DNA of 64,000 nt, taken from contig CAWISG010000010.1 of assembly GCA_963838735.1 (NCBI GenBank), positions 73,491 through 137,490 of the forward strand. The letters are read 5' to 3'. The notes under the pieces are model-generated. The model saw only the letters and a program-made list of their open reading frames with translations. It did not search any database and had not been told where the DNA came from. Source of the DNA: Parerythrobacter_A sp963838735 (GTDB lineage Bacteria; Pseudomonadota; Alphaproteobacteria; Sphingomonadales; Sphingomonadaceae). This document shows positions 44,022-54,142 of the stretch, one piece after another; the first letter of the stretch is position 1; each line of letters opens with the position of its first letter. The position numbers and the translations under genes were made by a program.

Positions 44022-46436
44022 ATGAATAGATTACCGGGTGTGCGCACCGCTTTCGCGGCGAGCACCGCGCTATCCCTCGTGCTATGCGCGCAAGCCGCTT
44101 CCGCGCAGACCGCACCCGAGAATGCCCGGGAAAACGCCCCGACGGAAGACAACCTGCAAAGCGTGCTGGTCGATGGCGATGTTGCCGTGTCCGATGGCGA
44201 CACGCTGGTCGCCGGCTCGGTCGACGTGGCGCCCCCGCCGCCGCAGGCCGACCTTCCCGTCGTCGAAACCATTATCGAGGATGAGGAATTTAACGCCGCC
44301 ATTCCGTCGCTCGACGCACCCGACCCGGAACTCGATGCGCTTGGCCCATTGGAATCCATCGCAGAATTCGAACGCCGGTTTGCCGAAGAACAGGCGGCCG
44401 AGGAACAGGCTGCGCTGGACGCGGAAACAAACCCGTTGCCTGCTGACGATATCGCCGCACCCGGTCGTCTGCCCGAACTGGCCGATGGCGATGCGATAGA
44501 GGAAATCGCCGATGCGCCCATCCGCGATGCCGAACTGACCACGCCGCTGTCGCCCCTCGAAGATTTCGAAGTGAACGAGGTCGAATTCGCCGAAGCTGCC
44601 AGTGACGAGGAAGTGCTGGTCGTTAAATACGAGATCCAGCTGAACGGGCTGGACGAAGCGGATGCCGAAACGGACACCGACCTTGCCGGTCTGTTCGACA
44701 GCCTTTCCGCGCTGGAAGACGCCGACGGCGAAGCAGCGAATGTCGCCATGCTGTCCGCCCGCGTCGAGGAAGACGCCACGCTGCTGGCAAGTATTCTCAA
44801 GTCCGAAGGCTATTACGATGCCGCGGTCACCACGCGCATCGACCGCTCGGCAGAAGATAACGGACAACCGCTGACGGCAGTTCTGGATGCGGCACCGGGC
44901 GCGCGTTTCACCTTTTCGCAGATCGACATCGAAGCCGGGCCGACTATTCCGGAAACGCTGATCGCAGACAATTTCGCGCTCCGCGTCGGCGAACCGATCA
45001 TTGCTGCGCGCGTGCAGGGTGCCGAAGCGCAAGTCGCCATTGCCCTGCCCGAACAGGGCTATCCCTTCGTCGAGATCGGACAGCGCGACATTCTGCTCGA
45101 TCCGGAAACCGACGATGGCGTATACACCCTGCCTATCGACACCGGTCCGCGCGCCCGTTTCGGCGGCTTCACCACCAGCGGCAATACTGCTTTCGATGCC
45201 GAGCATGTCGATGTGCTGGCGCGCTTCGAGCGCGGCGAGCTGTATGACAGCCGCCTGGTCGACGATCTGCGACAGGCGATGGTCGCCACCGGCCTTTTGA
45301 GCCAGGTTACCGTCATCCCCGAACGCACCGGCGAGGATGCGGGCGACGGAACCGAATATGTCAATGTCGCAGTGACGCAACAGGCCGGACCGCCGCGCAC
45401 CATCGCGGGCAGCGCCGGGTTCGGTACCGGGCAGGGCTTCCGCCTCGAAGGTAGCTGGAGCCATCGCAACCTGTTCCCGCCCGAAGGCGCGCTGACTGCG
45501 TCCGCTGTTCTGGGCACGCAGGAACAGGGCGCCGGGCTGACGTTCAAGCGCGCCAATGCCGGGCGGCGCGACCGGACAGTGGAACTGGGCATCAGCGCCC
45601 TGCGCAGCCGGTACGATGCGTTCAACGCGCTGACCGGACGGATCGGCGGGCTGGTCAGCTATGCCTCAACCCCGATCTGGCAGAAACGGTTCACATACGC
45701 GTTCGGCGGCGAAATCCTTGCCTCCATCGAAGAGGATTTCGACTTTGCCACTGGCGAGAATGTCGACCGCACCTATTTCATCGGCGCGCTGACTGGGCAG
45801 GCCGGATTCGACACGTCGGACAGCCTGTTGAACCCGACGCGAGGGTTCCGCCTGAAACTGTTCGTCCAGCCCGAAGGTTCGTTGCAGGACGGGTTCAGCC
45901 CCTATGTACGCGGCATCGTGGACGGCTCCGCCTATCTGCCGTTCGGCGATTCCATCGTGCTGGCAGGCCGGGTGCGCGGCGGCACCATCGCGGGCGTTTC
46001 GCGCAGCGACATCGCACCGTCGCGTCGGTTCTATGCCGGTGGCGGCGGATCGGTGCGCGGCTTTGGCTTCCAGCAACTGGGGCCGCAGGTGCTGGAACCC
46101 AATCCGCGGTTCGATCCTGAGGATATCGACCCCGACGATCCCGATGCCGGTCCCGATCCCTTCCGGCTTCGCCCCATTGGCGGGCGCAGCGTGGTCGAAG
46201 GCGCGGTCGAGCTGCGTTATCGTTTCGGCAATTTCGGCGTCGTCGGCTTCGTGGATGCGGGCCAGGTCTACGAAAGCAGCACGCCCGGCTTCGACGACAT
46301 CCGCTACGGCGTAGGTGTCGGCGGGCGCTATTATACAAATTTCGGCCCCATGCGCGTCGATATTGCCACGCCGCTTGGCCGCCGTGACGGTGAAAGCGCG
46401 TTCAATATCTACGTTTCCATCGGGCAGGCTTTCTGA
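44022..46436 (+). CDS. tamA: Translocation and assembly module protein TamA (BamA/Omp85 family)
   Basis: Outer-membrane Omp85 protein that, with TamB, inserts autotransporters and other outer-membrane parts. About 804 residues from the ATG at 44022, which is followed by a normal signal peptide ending ASAQ. Residues 20-210 are an unusual Asp/Glu-rich, low-complexity stretch (EDEEFNAAIPSLDAPDPELD, EEQAAEEQAALDAE). POTRA-like domains come next (LNGLDEADAETDTDLAGLFD, RFTFSQIDIEAGPTIPE, RFGGFTTSGNTAFDAEHV), then a C-terminal barrel (RRFYAGGGGSVRGFGFQQLGP) ending in the expected aromatic (VSIGQAF). It is directly followed by tamB. The start at 43989 is possible but lacks a ribosome site. Confidence 0.87.
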   Translation: MNRLPGVRTAFAASTALSLVLCAQAASAQTAPENARENAPTEDNLQSVLVDGDVAVSDGDTLVAGSVDVAPPPPQADLPVVETIIEDEEFNAAIPSLDAPDPELDALGPLESIAEFERRFAEEQAAEEQAALDAETNPLPADDIAAPGRLPELADGDAIEEIADAPIRDAELTTPLSPLEDFEVNEVEFAEAASDEEVLVVKYEIQLNGLDEADAETDTDLAGLFDSLSALEDADGEAANVAMLSARVEEDATLLASILKSEGYYDAAVTTRIDRSAEDNGQPLTAVLDAAPGARFTFSQIDIEAGPTIPETLIADNFALRVGEPIIAARVQGAEAQVAIALPEQGYPFVEIGQRDILLDPETDDGVYTLPIDTGPRARFGGFTTSGNTAFDAEHVDVLARFERGELYDSRLVDDLRQAMVATGLLSQVTVIPERTGEDAGDGTEYVNVAVTQQAGPPRTIAGSAGFGTGQGFRLEGSWSHRNLFPPEGALTASAVLGTQEQGAGLTFKRANAGRRDRTVELGISALRSRYDAFNALTGRIGGLVSYASTPIWQKRFTYAFGGEILASIEEDFDFATGENVDRTYFIGALTGQAGFDTSDSLLNPTRGFRLKLFVQPEGSLQDGFSPYVRGIVDGSAYLPFGDSIVLAGRVRGGTIAGVSRSDIAPSRRFYAGGGGSVRGFGFQQLGPQVLEPNPRFDPEDIDPDDPDAGPDPFRLRPIGGRSVVEGAVELRYRFGNFGVVGFVDAGQVYESSTPGFDDIRYGVGVGGRYYTNFGPMRVDIATPLGRRDGESAFNIYVSIGQAF

Positions 46437-49400
46437 TGGCCGATGCGACCGCAACCGAACCGGAATTCATCGACGCCGATGTGATGGAAGACGCGCATGC
46501 CGAAGCCGCAAAGCCGCGCCGCAACCGCTTGGTGCTGGCGGGCAAGATCGCGCTCGGCATCGTCGTCGCCCTGCTGGTGCTGGTCGGCCTGGTGCTGGTC
46601 GGCATCGATACCGATCCGGGGCGCAAGTTCGTCGCTCAGCAGATCGAGGCGCTCGAATTCGAAAACGGCATGGCCATCGGGATCGAGGCTATCGAAGGCT
46701 CGCTCTATTCCGAAATGCGAATCGAGGGGCTGACCGTTGCCGATCCCGAAGGCGTTTTCCTGCGTTCGCCCGAAGTGGTGGTAGACTGGCATCCGTTCGC
46801 CTTCATCAGCGGCCATATCGATATCGATGCGCTGACCGCCGATACCATCGTGCTGGAGCGCAATCCCGAGTTCAACGAAACCCCGCCCAGCGACGATCCG
46901 CTGCTGCCCGACTACGATATCGACATCGACCGGCTGGAAATCGGGCGGTTTGTCGCGGAAGCGCCGGTTTCCGGCGAACGCCGAGTCGCGACGCTGAAGG
47001 GCGAAGTGCATATCGCCGATGCGCGCGCGCAGGTCCGCCTCGATGGCGGAACGGTGCGCGGGCCTGCGGGTAGCGCAGGGGGCGACCGGTTCGCGCTGGT
47101 CCTGGACGCCGTGCCGGACGAGAACAAGCTCGATCTCGACCTCGATCTGCGCGCGCCCGGTGACGGCGTGATCGCGGCGCTCGCCGGTTTCACAGACCCG
47201 CTGACCCTCAAGCTGACGGGCCAGGGCGACTGGGCGGCATGGAACGGTGAACTGGACGCGACGCTGGCCGGTGCCGATCTTGCCGATGTGCTGCTGAAAG
47301 CGCGCGATGGACGGGTCACGGTGACGGGGCCGATATATATTGCGGACCTCGCGCCGCCATCCACCGCCGCGCTGTTGGGGCGGCAGACCAATGTCGATAT
47401 CACGGCCGAGCTGGGCGAGCGGCGTGCCGAGATCGAAGGGCGTGTTTTCGGCGATGCCTTTACCCTCAACGCCAATGGCGGCATCGATTTGGCCGAAAGC
47501 GCGTTCGACGATTTCAAGGCGGCGTTCGTGCTGCTGCAGCCTTCCGCCATCGCACCCAACCTGCGCGGCAGCGGGCTGCGCGCCCTGCTGACCCTGGACG
47601 GGGCGTTCGCCACCCCCGAAGTCGGCTACGATATCGCCGCCGACCGCATCGTAATGAACGATATGGGCGTGCAGAACTTGCGCGCGAAGGGCGACGCGCG
47701 GGTCGATGCCGGTGCGATCTACCTACCGGTTTCCGCCACCGCTTCGCGCATCACCGGCCTCGATACCGTGGCGGGCGGCGAGCTTGCCAATATTCGCCTC
47801 GACGGCGATGTTGCGATCGAGGGAACGCGCATTCTGTCGGACAATATGCGTGTGCGCTCCAGCCGGATCGACGCAAAACTCATCCTGCTCGCGGATACGT
47901 CTACCGGGCTTTACACCGGCGCGGTCGATGGCCGGATCAACGGCTATCGCGTCGAGAGCGTCGGTATCTTCGACATCACCACCGATATCGATCTGGAAAC
48001 CGATGCGGGCGGTGGATACGCACTGGCAGGCAAGGTCGGCGCGCGCTCCACCCGCCTGCTGAATGATTCTATGCGCGAATATCTCGGCGGCAACCTGACC
48101 GCCGGGGCCGACATCGCCTATGGCAGCGATGGTGTTGCGCGGTTCCGCAATGTCCGCATGACGTCGCCGCTGCTGCGGATTACCGACGGACGCGGGACAT
48201 ACTCTGCCGATGGACAGATCGACGTGGCCGCCACAGGCGTATCAACGCAATACGGTCCGCTGGGCGTGACGCTGACGGGCACCATTGCCAACCCGCGCGC
48301 AACCATCAATGCGGCACGCCCCGGTCTGGGCATCGGCCTCGCGGACCTGAGCGCGACGATACGCGGCGACAATGGCGACTATCGCATCGATGCGGCGGGC
48401 AATACCGATTACGGCGCTTTCTCCGCCGATGTTACCGTGGCGACGGCCAGCGGCCCGCTGGCGCTGACCATCAACCAGGCCGATTTTGCCGGTATCGCCT
48501 TGAGCGGACAAATCCGCCAAAGCCCTGCCGGACCGTTCATCGGCCAGCTCGACGCCAATGGGCGCGGCATGGGCGGCCTGGTCCGGCTTGGCGCGGTTGG
48601 CGCCAGTCAGTCCGCCATCGTCAACCTGCGTGCCCGCAACACCGTATTGCCTGGCCCCGCCAATCTACGGATTGGCGCAGCCATCGTCGATGCGGAGATC
48701 GTCCTTTACGAACAGCCCGAAGTGGTTGCCGATGTGCAGCTTTCCAACACCACCTACGGCGCGGTCGATATCAACGCCATGCGGGCGTTAATCGATTACC
48801 GGGACGGGCGCGGCAAGGCCAAGCTGTTGGCGGAAGGCACCAGCGGCGTGCCGTTCCGCATCGCGGGCAATGCCGACCTGACGCCTGAATTGTGGCGCGC
48901 AAATCTGGAAGGCAAGGCGCGCGGCGTGACGTTCAAGACCGCCACGCCTGCGCGTATCGTTCCGGGTGATGGCAGTTACACGCTGCTGCCAACGCGAATC
49001 GATTTTGGGCAAGGCAACATCCGTGTCGCGGGCGAATACGGGCAGGGCATGAAGCTGCAAAGCCGGCTCGACTCGCTCGATCTCGATATCGCCAACGCCT
49101 TCGTGCCCGGCCTCGGCCTGAACGGTCGCGCCACGGGCAGTCTCGATTTCGCGCAGGCCAGTGCCAATGCCTTCCCGACTGCCGACGCGCGACTGAAAAT
49201 AGCCGGGTTCACCCGCACCACGGCGGTCTCTGTCAGCCAACCGGTCGATGTGAACTTCGTCGGCCAGTTGCAAGGCACGGGCGGAGCGGCGCGCGCCATC
49301 ATCCGGCGACGTGGCACCGTGATCGGGCGCATGAATGCCGCGCTCACCCCGCTGCCGCCCGGCACCGGTGCGTGGACAACCCGGCTGCTACAAGCCCCGC

Positions 49401-50704
49401 TTGGCGGCGGCATCCGCTATAACGGCCCTGCCGACACGCTGTTCTCGCTGGCGGGCCAACCGGATCAGCGGCTCTCCGGCGCGCTTGGTATCGCTGCCGA
49501 TTTCAGCGGGCGCGTGGGCGAACCGCAGCTTGCGGGCATCATTCGCGCCAAGAGCCTGACATACGAAAACCAGACTTATGGCACACGGCTGACCAATATG
49601 GCGGTGCGCGGACGCTTCACCGGCGACAGCCTGCAAATCGAACAGCTGAATGCGACGGCAGGCGACGGCACGGTCTCGGCCACCGGCTCGGTCAGTCTTG
49701 CGGCGAACAGCGGCTATCCGATGAATGTGCAGGTCGAACTGGACGACGCCCGGCTTGCCGCGAGCGATGCGCTGGGCGCGACAGCCACCGGCACGCTGAC
49801 CTTTACCAAACGTGCCAACCAGACGGCGTTGCTGTCCGGCACGCTGCTGCTGCCCGAAACGCGCTATCAGGTCGTCAATCAGGGCGCGGTCGAAGTGCCG
49901 ACCCTGACCGGCGTGCGCTTCAAACCGCCGCGCGGGCGGCCACGCATCACGGGCGAAGAGCCTGCCTTGCCGACCGCCGGTATCTTCGAACAGCTTCGCC
50001 TGGACATCGGGCTTGAAGCGCCGGAACGGCTGTATGTGTCCGGCATGGGGCTGGAAAGCGAATGGACCGCCGACCTCAGGATCACCGGCACCAGCGGCGC
50101 ACCGCGCATGGCCGGGTCCGTCTCGCTGGTCCGTGGTACGCTGGGCTTTGCCGGACGCAGTTTCGAACTGAGCGATGGCCGTGTTGGCTTCACCGGCGGG
50201 ACCACGCTCGACCCCACGATCAGACTGTCTGCGACTGACGATATCGAGGATGTAACGGTCAATATCAACGTGACCGGCCGCGCTTTCAATCCGCAGATCG
50301 CTTTCACCAGCAGCCCCGGCCTGCCGCAGGACGAGATCGTCAGCCGCATCCTGTTCGGGAGCTCGGTCGGCAACCTGTCCGCCATCCAGGCGGTGCAGCT
50401 GGCCGCTTCGCTTAATTCGCTGCGCGGATCGGGCGGCGGGCTCAACCCGCTGGGCACGCTGCGCTCCGCCACCGGCATCGACCGGCTTCGTATCCTCGGC
50501 GCGGACGAACAGAGCGGGCGCGGCACATCGCTGGCGGCGGGGCAGTACCTGACCGACGATATCTATATCGAGATCATCACCGACGCGCGCGGCAATGTCG
50601 CCACGCAGCTCGAAGTCAGCCTGACCCCTGCCCTTTCCGTCCTGAGCCAGGCTGGCGGAACCACCGGCACCAATGTGAACGTGCAGTACAAGAAGAACTA
50701 CTGA
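46436..50704 (+). CDS. tamB: Translocation and assembly module protein TamB
   Basis: A 1422-residue inner-membrane-anchored AsmA/TamB-like protein that spans the periplasm and works with TamA, probably moving lipids or outer-membrane proteins. A single N-terminal membrane segment (IALGIVVALLVLVGLVLVGI, about residues 40-60) precedes a very long beta-rich repeat region. The C-terminal DUF490 domain starts near LRITGTSGAPRMAGSVSLV, with SPGLPQDEIVSRILFGSS, and ends in NVQYKKNY. Its ATG overlaps the tamA stop, so they are translated together. The frame is intact over 4.3 kb. Confidence 0.93.
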   Translation: MADATATEPEFIDADVMEDAHAEAAKPRRNRLVLAGKIALGIVVALLVLVGLVLVGIDTDPGRKFVAQQIEALEFENGMAIGIEAIEGSLYSEMRIEGLTVADPEGVFLRSPEVVVDWHPFAFISGHIDIDALTADTIVLERNPEFNETPPSDDPLLPDYDIDIDRLEIGRFVAEAPVSGERRVATLKGEVHIADARAQVRLDGGTVRGPAGSAGGDRFALVLDAVPDENKLDLDLDLRAPGDGVIAALAGFTDPLTLKLTGQGDWAAWNGELDATLAGADLADVLLKARDGRVTVTGPIYIADLAPPSTAALLGRQTNVDITAELGERRAEIEGRVFGDAFTLNANGGIDLAESAFDDFKAAFVLLQPSAIAPNLRGSGLRALLTLDGAFATPEVGYDIAADRIVMNDMGVQNLRAKGDARVDAGAIYLPVSATASRITGLDTVAGGELANIRLDGDVAIEGTRILSDNMRVRSSRIDAKLILLADTSTGLYTGAVDGRINGYRVESVGIFDITTDIDLETDAGGGYALAGKVGARSTRLLNDSMREYLGGNLTAGADIAYGSDGVARFRNVRMTSPLLRITDGRGTYSADGQIDVAATGVSTQYGPLGVTLTGTIANPRATINAARPGLGIGLADLSATIRGDNGDYRIDAAGNTDYGAFSADVTVATASGPLALTINQADFAGIALSGQIRQSPAGPFIGQLDANGRGMGGLVRLGAVGASQSAIVNLRARNTVLPGPANLRIGAAIVDAEIVLYEQPEVVADVQLSNTTYGAVDINAMRALIDYRDGRGKAKLLAEGTSGVPFRIAGNADLTPELWRANLEGKARGVTFKTATPARIVPGDGSYTLLPTRIDFGQGNIRVAGEYGQGMKLQSRLDSLDLDIANAFVPGLGLNGRATGSLDFAQASANAFPTADARLKIAGFTRTTAVSVSQPVDVNFVGQLQGTGGAARAIIRRRGTVIGRMNAALTPLPPGTGAWTTRLLQAPLGGGIRYNGPADTLFSLAGQPDQRLSGALGIAADFSGRVGEPQLAGIIRAKSLTYENQTYGTRLTNMAVRGRFTGDSLQIEQLNATAGDGTVSATGSVSLAANSGYPMNVQVELDDARLAASDALGATATGTLTFTKRANQTALLSGTLLLPETRYQVVNQGAVEVPTLTGVRFKPPRGRPRITGEEPALPTAGIFEQLRLDIGLEAPERLYVSGMGLESEWTADLRITGTSGAPRMAGSVSLVRGTLGFAGRSFELSDGRVGFTGGTTLDPTIRLSATDDIEDVTVNINVTGRAFNPQIAFTSSPGLPQDEIVSRILFGSSVGNLSAIQAVQLAASLNSLRGSGGGLNPLGTLRSATGIDRLRILGADEQSGRGTSLAAGQYLTDDIYIEIITDARGNVATQLEVSLTPALSVLSQAGGTTGTNVNVQYKKNY

Positions 50705-50928
50705 TGGCGGGTGAGCCCGCCGGGCCGTGGTTCGAATGGCGCATTGCCGCCGTCCTCGGTCTCATTTCCTTCGCGCTGGTTCTGGCGGGGCTGCTGCGTC
50801 AGGAAGAAGAGCGCGATTTCGACACCCGGTTCGAACGCGCCGAACGCGACATCCGCGCTCTGGCGGAGGATATCGACCGGACGCTGGAAGCACAGGAAAC
50901 CGACACGCCTGCCGCGCCGACGACGTAG
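50704..50928 (+). CDS. Small single-pass membrane protein, 74 aa
   Basis: Starts inside the tamB stop (TGATG). One membrane segment (IAAVLGLISFALVLAGLL) is followed by a charged helix likely to be a coiled coil (EEERDFDTRFERAERDIRALAEDIDRTLEAQ). No family recognised. The tight coupling to tamB suggests co-expression with the TamAB system. Confidence 0.65.
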   Translation: MAGEPAGPWFEWRIAAVLGLISFALVLAGLLRQEEERDFDTRFERAERDIRALAEDIDRTLEAQETDTPAAPTT

Positions 50929-50936
50929 CTAACGGC

Positions 50937-52431
50937 CTAGCCACCCAGATACATCTGCTGCCAGCTATCGTCCTTCGGCACCGCGATGCGGGGCACCTCG
51001 CGCTGCGCCATATCGGCCAACCATTCCACCGCGCCAGACCGTTTACGGATGGCGCTGTCGGATTTGGGCATGATCATCCCGTAGATCGCGCTTTCCCGAT
51101 AAGCAGGGCGTCCCTCGCCGAAGGACGAGCGCATTGAAACATAGGTCGCCGGGTCGCGGCCATCCAGTGACAGGCGATCGTTGAGATAGCATGCGGTCGC
51201 CCAGGCCGCCTGCGGGCTGTCGGTCCAGCGCAGCAACTGCTTCGACCAGTACATGCGCAAATTGTTGTGCATCCAGCCGGTGATGAGCCACTGCTTCTGC
51301 GCGGCGTTCCATGTGTCGTCAGGCGTCTCGCCGTGTATCAGAGCATCCATCGACTGGATATCGCGCGTATCGCCAGCATGTTCTTCCATCGTCTTTCGCG
51401 CTGCGCCGGGCAGGCTGTCATACTGCATCAGCGACGGCTTTTCGGTCATGCGCCAATGCCCCCATTCGCGCCATGTCAGCAGCTCGTCGACGAACTTGTA
51501 GCGAGCGCTCGCCTTGATTCCCGCATCGTCCAGCCCGCGCAGGATTTCGAATGGCGAGACCATTCCGAAATGCAGATAGGGTGACAGCTGGCTGGCCCCG
51601 ACCGCATCGGCCGGATTGTTGCGCGCCCATTTGTAACGCGGCAGCACCATTTCGATGGCCCGCTTCACGCGGGCATCGGCGGCGTCTTTTGTGGCAGGAT
51701 GTTCGTTGGAAGGCGGCAGCGTGTGGTCGATACGACACTGCGCCACCAAGGCTTCGAGTGCAGTATCGTCGAGGTCCGCCAGCTTGTCGGGCGTGAAAGG
51801 CAATGCGCTCTCATACACCGCGACTGCGGGCGCAATCTCGCGCCGTTCGGCAAGGCATTGCGCGCGTTGTGCGCCATGCGCCGCGCGAAACGCCTTGGTC
51901 GCGCCAAGCCCCTTGGAAGGCAGCAGGGCATGTGGCACCAGCCTCGTTCCGTCTACCGCCGCAACTAGCGAGGTCGGCTTTTGGCGCAAAGCGTTCAGCC
52001 TGCCAGCGCCCGACGAACGTCGCATGCCGGTCGCACATGACGCAGGCGGCATTTTCGGCCAGACGATAAACCAGACCCCGCGCCTCCTCTTGCGTTTCGG
52101 GCCGCACGACCTGCTGGACGCAGGCGATGCCGCGTTCGCGCAGGGTTCGCCCCATCGCGCGGCTCGCGCCCAGGATGAAGCGATGCAGCCGGTCCGACGC
52201 ATGCGGATAATCTTCGCGCAGGCCGTGATAAACCAGCACCGGCAGGCCTAGCCGGTTGCCAACCGCTACACCCGCGTCGATCACCGGATTGTCATGCCCG
52301 CGCAATGTCTGCTGCAACCACACCAGCACATAGCGCGCCCCCTCGCGCATTGGCGCATCGTTCAGCAGCGCCGTACGGTCAGTCAGTTCAGCGTTAAAAC
52401 AATCGAGAACAGGGGAAATTGGCGCAGGCAT
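50937..52431 (-). CDS. phrB: Class II CPD DNA photolyase (frameshift near 51968)
   Basis: Light-driven repair of cyclobutane pyrimidine dimers with a reduced FAD. The N-terminal Rossmann half (RYVLVWLQQTLRGHDNPVIDAGVAVGNRLGLPVLVYHGLREDYPHASDRLHRFILG) has the class II pattern. The FAD-binding C-terminal half (SQLSPYLHFGMVSP, EFLTWREW-like LLTWREWGHW, WLITGWMHNNLRMYW) is complete. The two halves are in different frames: after KADLAS the reading shifts by one base near 51968 and continues as LVAAVDGTRLVPHALLP. Length about 498 residues. The ATG at 52431 is the likely start. All cofactor motifs survive. Confidence 0.88.
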
Positions 52432-52765
52432 GCCAACCCAATGACACATACCCTGAAGCGGTTCCATCGGCGCAGTGCGCGACCCAAAACAAAATGGTGC
52501 ACCCGAGATGAGAATGATGGGCACTCAAATTATTGGGAAATTTCAGTCGAGTTCCCTCTCAAAGGCCTGTCTTCCATCGTCAACGGGTCCGCTTCGAATA
52601 CCCTCGCAGCCGATCGTCCGTTTTTGGCAGACTGAAAAACACTGCGAAATGTACATAGCTTTAGTGGATAGCTGACATGGAAATAAAATAACGGAAAAGA
52701 GATTAACTGGTCGTTTTGCCTCTGCGAACAATAGCAACCACGCGAAGTATATCAATTTAAGTTTG
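52432..52765. other. Intergenic stretch at the left edge of the accessory cluster
   Basis: About 330 bases without a convincing gene. It contains the tRNA 3'-end-like sequence at 52495-52508. To the right of it the base composition becomes visibly richer in A and T than the neighbouring core genes. Short frames here do not look like real proteins. It probably holds the photolyase promoter on the minus side. Confidence 0.5.
52495..52508 (-). repeat. tRNA-Arg-like 3' end remnant, possible attachment site
   Basis: TGGTGCACCCGAGA read on the minus strand is TCTC-CGGGTGC-A-CCA, which is part of a T-stem, the 3' acceptor strand, the discriminator and CCA of a tRNA beginning GCACCCG. That acceptor is typical of tRNA-Arg. 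The remaining tRNA body is absent. The first 10 bases recur at the last 10 bases of the window (63991-64000). Both copies follow an A-run. Integrases often leave such tRNA tails as att sites. Confidence 0.45.
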
Positions 52766-54142
52766 TTATGAAACTGGAGCGCTTTTAGGCATAATTCGCT
52801 GAGTTTTCTCGAATTCGGTTTGCGTCAGAGGATAGCGCAGGAAAAACCACGATGCACAGCCCATAATGATCATCGGGATCCATGCATAGGTCATCACCAA
52901 AGCGCGCAGGGCTGTGTCACTGTTAAGCGGTTCGGCAGGGTCGAACCCGAACAGCGACGGTAGCACCAGGCCAACGAACGAACCTAGCGCGACACCGGCT
53001 TTGCCGACCATTCCCATCAAGGCAAAGAAGAAACCGCCTCGCGACTTGCCGGAGGACAGGCTGTCGACGTCGATGACATCAGCCAACATGGACGAGATAA
53101 GAATGGCCAACGCGCCTCCAGCGAACCCGCGAACGATGATGATAGCGGCGTAAGCGTAGTGCGCGTCTGGCGCGAGTAGCGGGATCGGCGCGCTAAAGGC
53201 GGCCATCAGGAATGTTCCGAGCGCCATGGCGCGGTGCTTTCCGATCCGCTTCGAAAGCCAGACCCAGCATGGTGCCGATGCCATCCCCATGATGCTTTCA
53301 CCTGCAAGAATGTAAGGGAACCAGGCGCGGATACCAAAATAGGACTCCATAACGATCAGATGGAGAGACGCACCGATAATCGCGCCGGACAGGAGGACTA
53401 CCGTTCCTCCCAACAACCACATGAACGGCTTGTTGGCGCGAAGCAGTGTCAGCTGCTCCTTCACGTTGACGCGCGGTACAGTGACTTCCGAAGGTTCGGG
53501 TAGCGGCGGTTCCGGAACCAGAACGAGTGTAAGGACAAGCAACGGTATCAATAGCACGGTGAATATCGTCGCCAGCAACCATAGCGTGTCCGCGGTTGCA
53601 CCATAACCTAGCGACGGCGCTGCGACGATCGTAACGAGCGCCAGCAGTCCGGATGCCATGCCGAATGCTTCACGCCAAGCGACGATGCGGGTCCGCGAAT
53701 TGTAACCGCTGACCAGTTCGGCCCCCCATGTCCGGTAGGGAATATCGACAAGGGTGAAACCCAGATACAACAACGCCATCCAGATACCGGCGTACCATAG
53801 GTCGACTTCGAGCGGCGGCACCAACACCATCCAGGTGCTTGCGAGGAGTAAGGGCAAGCCCGCTGCAATGAATATCTTACGGCGGCCCCAACGCGTTCGT
53901 GTTCGATCGCTCAGTACGCCGATCAGCGGATCGGTGATGACATCAGTGAGACGCGTCAAAAAGATTATCGTACCCAGAACGGCAAGCGAGACGCCGTGAT
54001 CGACCGAGTAGAAGCTGGGAATGAACGCCAGCATCGGTGTGAATAGGAACGCTTTCGCAAGATAGGGCGCACCATAGGCCGCTTCTCGATAGGTGGATAT
54101 CGCTGGGGCGCTACGGGTTGCCGGTGCGACGACGTTCGTCAC
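52766..54142 (-). CDS. GPH-family (MelB-like) sugar:cation symporter, MFS
   Basis: A 458-residue inner-membrane carrier with about 12 membrane segments. The family loop pattern is FLTRLTDVITDPLIGVLSDRTRTRWGRRK, with Asp residues for cation coupling, and a second loop, WGAELVSGYNSRTRI, also matches glycoside-pentoside-hexuronide symporters. It would import an oligosaccharide or glycoside. The start is the GTG at 54142, which overlaps the stop of the debranching-enzyme gene (GTGA), showing coupled translation. The tail ends near an A/T-rich edge. Confidence 0.85.
   Translation of the reverse strand: MTNVVAPATRSAPAISTYREAAYGAPYLAKAFLFTPMLAFIPSFYSVDHGVSLAVLGTIIFLTRLTDVITDPLIGVLSDRTRTRWGRRKIFIAAGLPLLLASTWMVLVPPLEVDLWYAGIWMALLYLGFTLVDIPYRTWGAELVSGYNSRTRIVAWREAFGMASGLLALVTIVAAPSLGYGATADTLWLLATIFTVLLIPLLVLTLVLVPEPPLPEPSEVTVPRVNVKEQLTLLRANKPFMWLLGGTVVLLSGAIIGASLHLIVMESYFGIRAWFPYILAGESIMGMASAPCWVWLSKRIGKHRAMALGTFLMAAFSAPIPLLAPDAHYAYAAIIIVRGFAGGALAILISSMLADVIDVDSLSSGKSRGGFFFALMGMVGKAGVALGSFVGLVLPSLFGFDPAEPLNSDTALRALVMTYAWIPMIIMGCASWFFLRYPLTQTEFEKTQRIMPKSAPVS

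Noticed and set aside
52475..52675. 66-codon open frame at the cluster edge
   Set aside because: It overlaps the tRNA-tail remnant, has no ribosome site and has no protein-like pattern.
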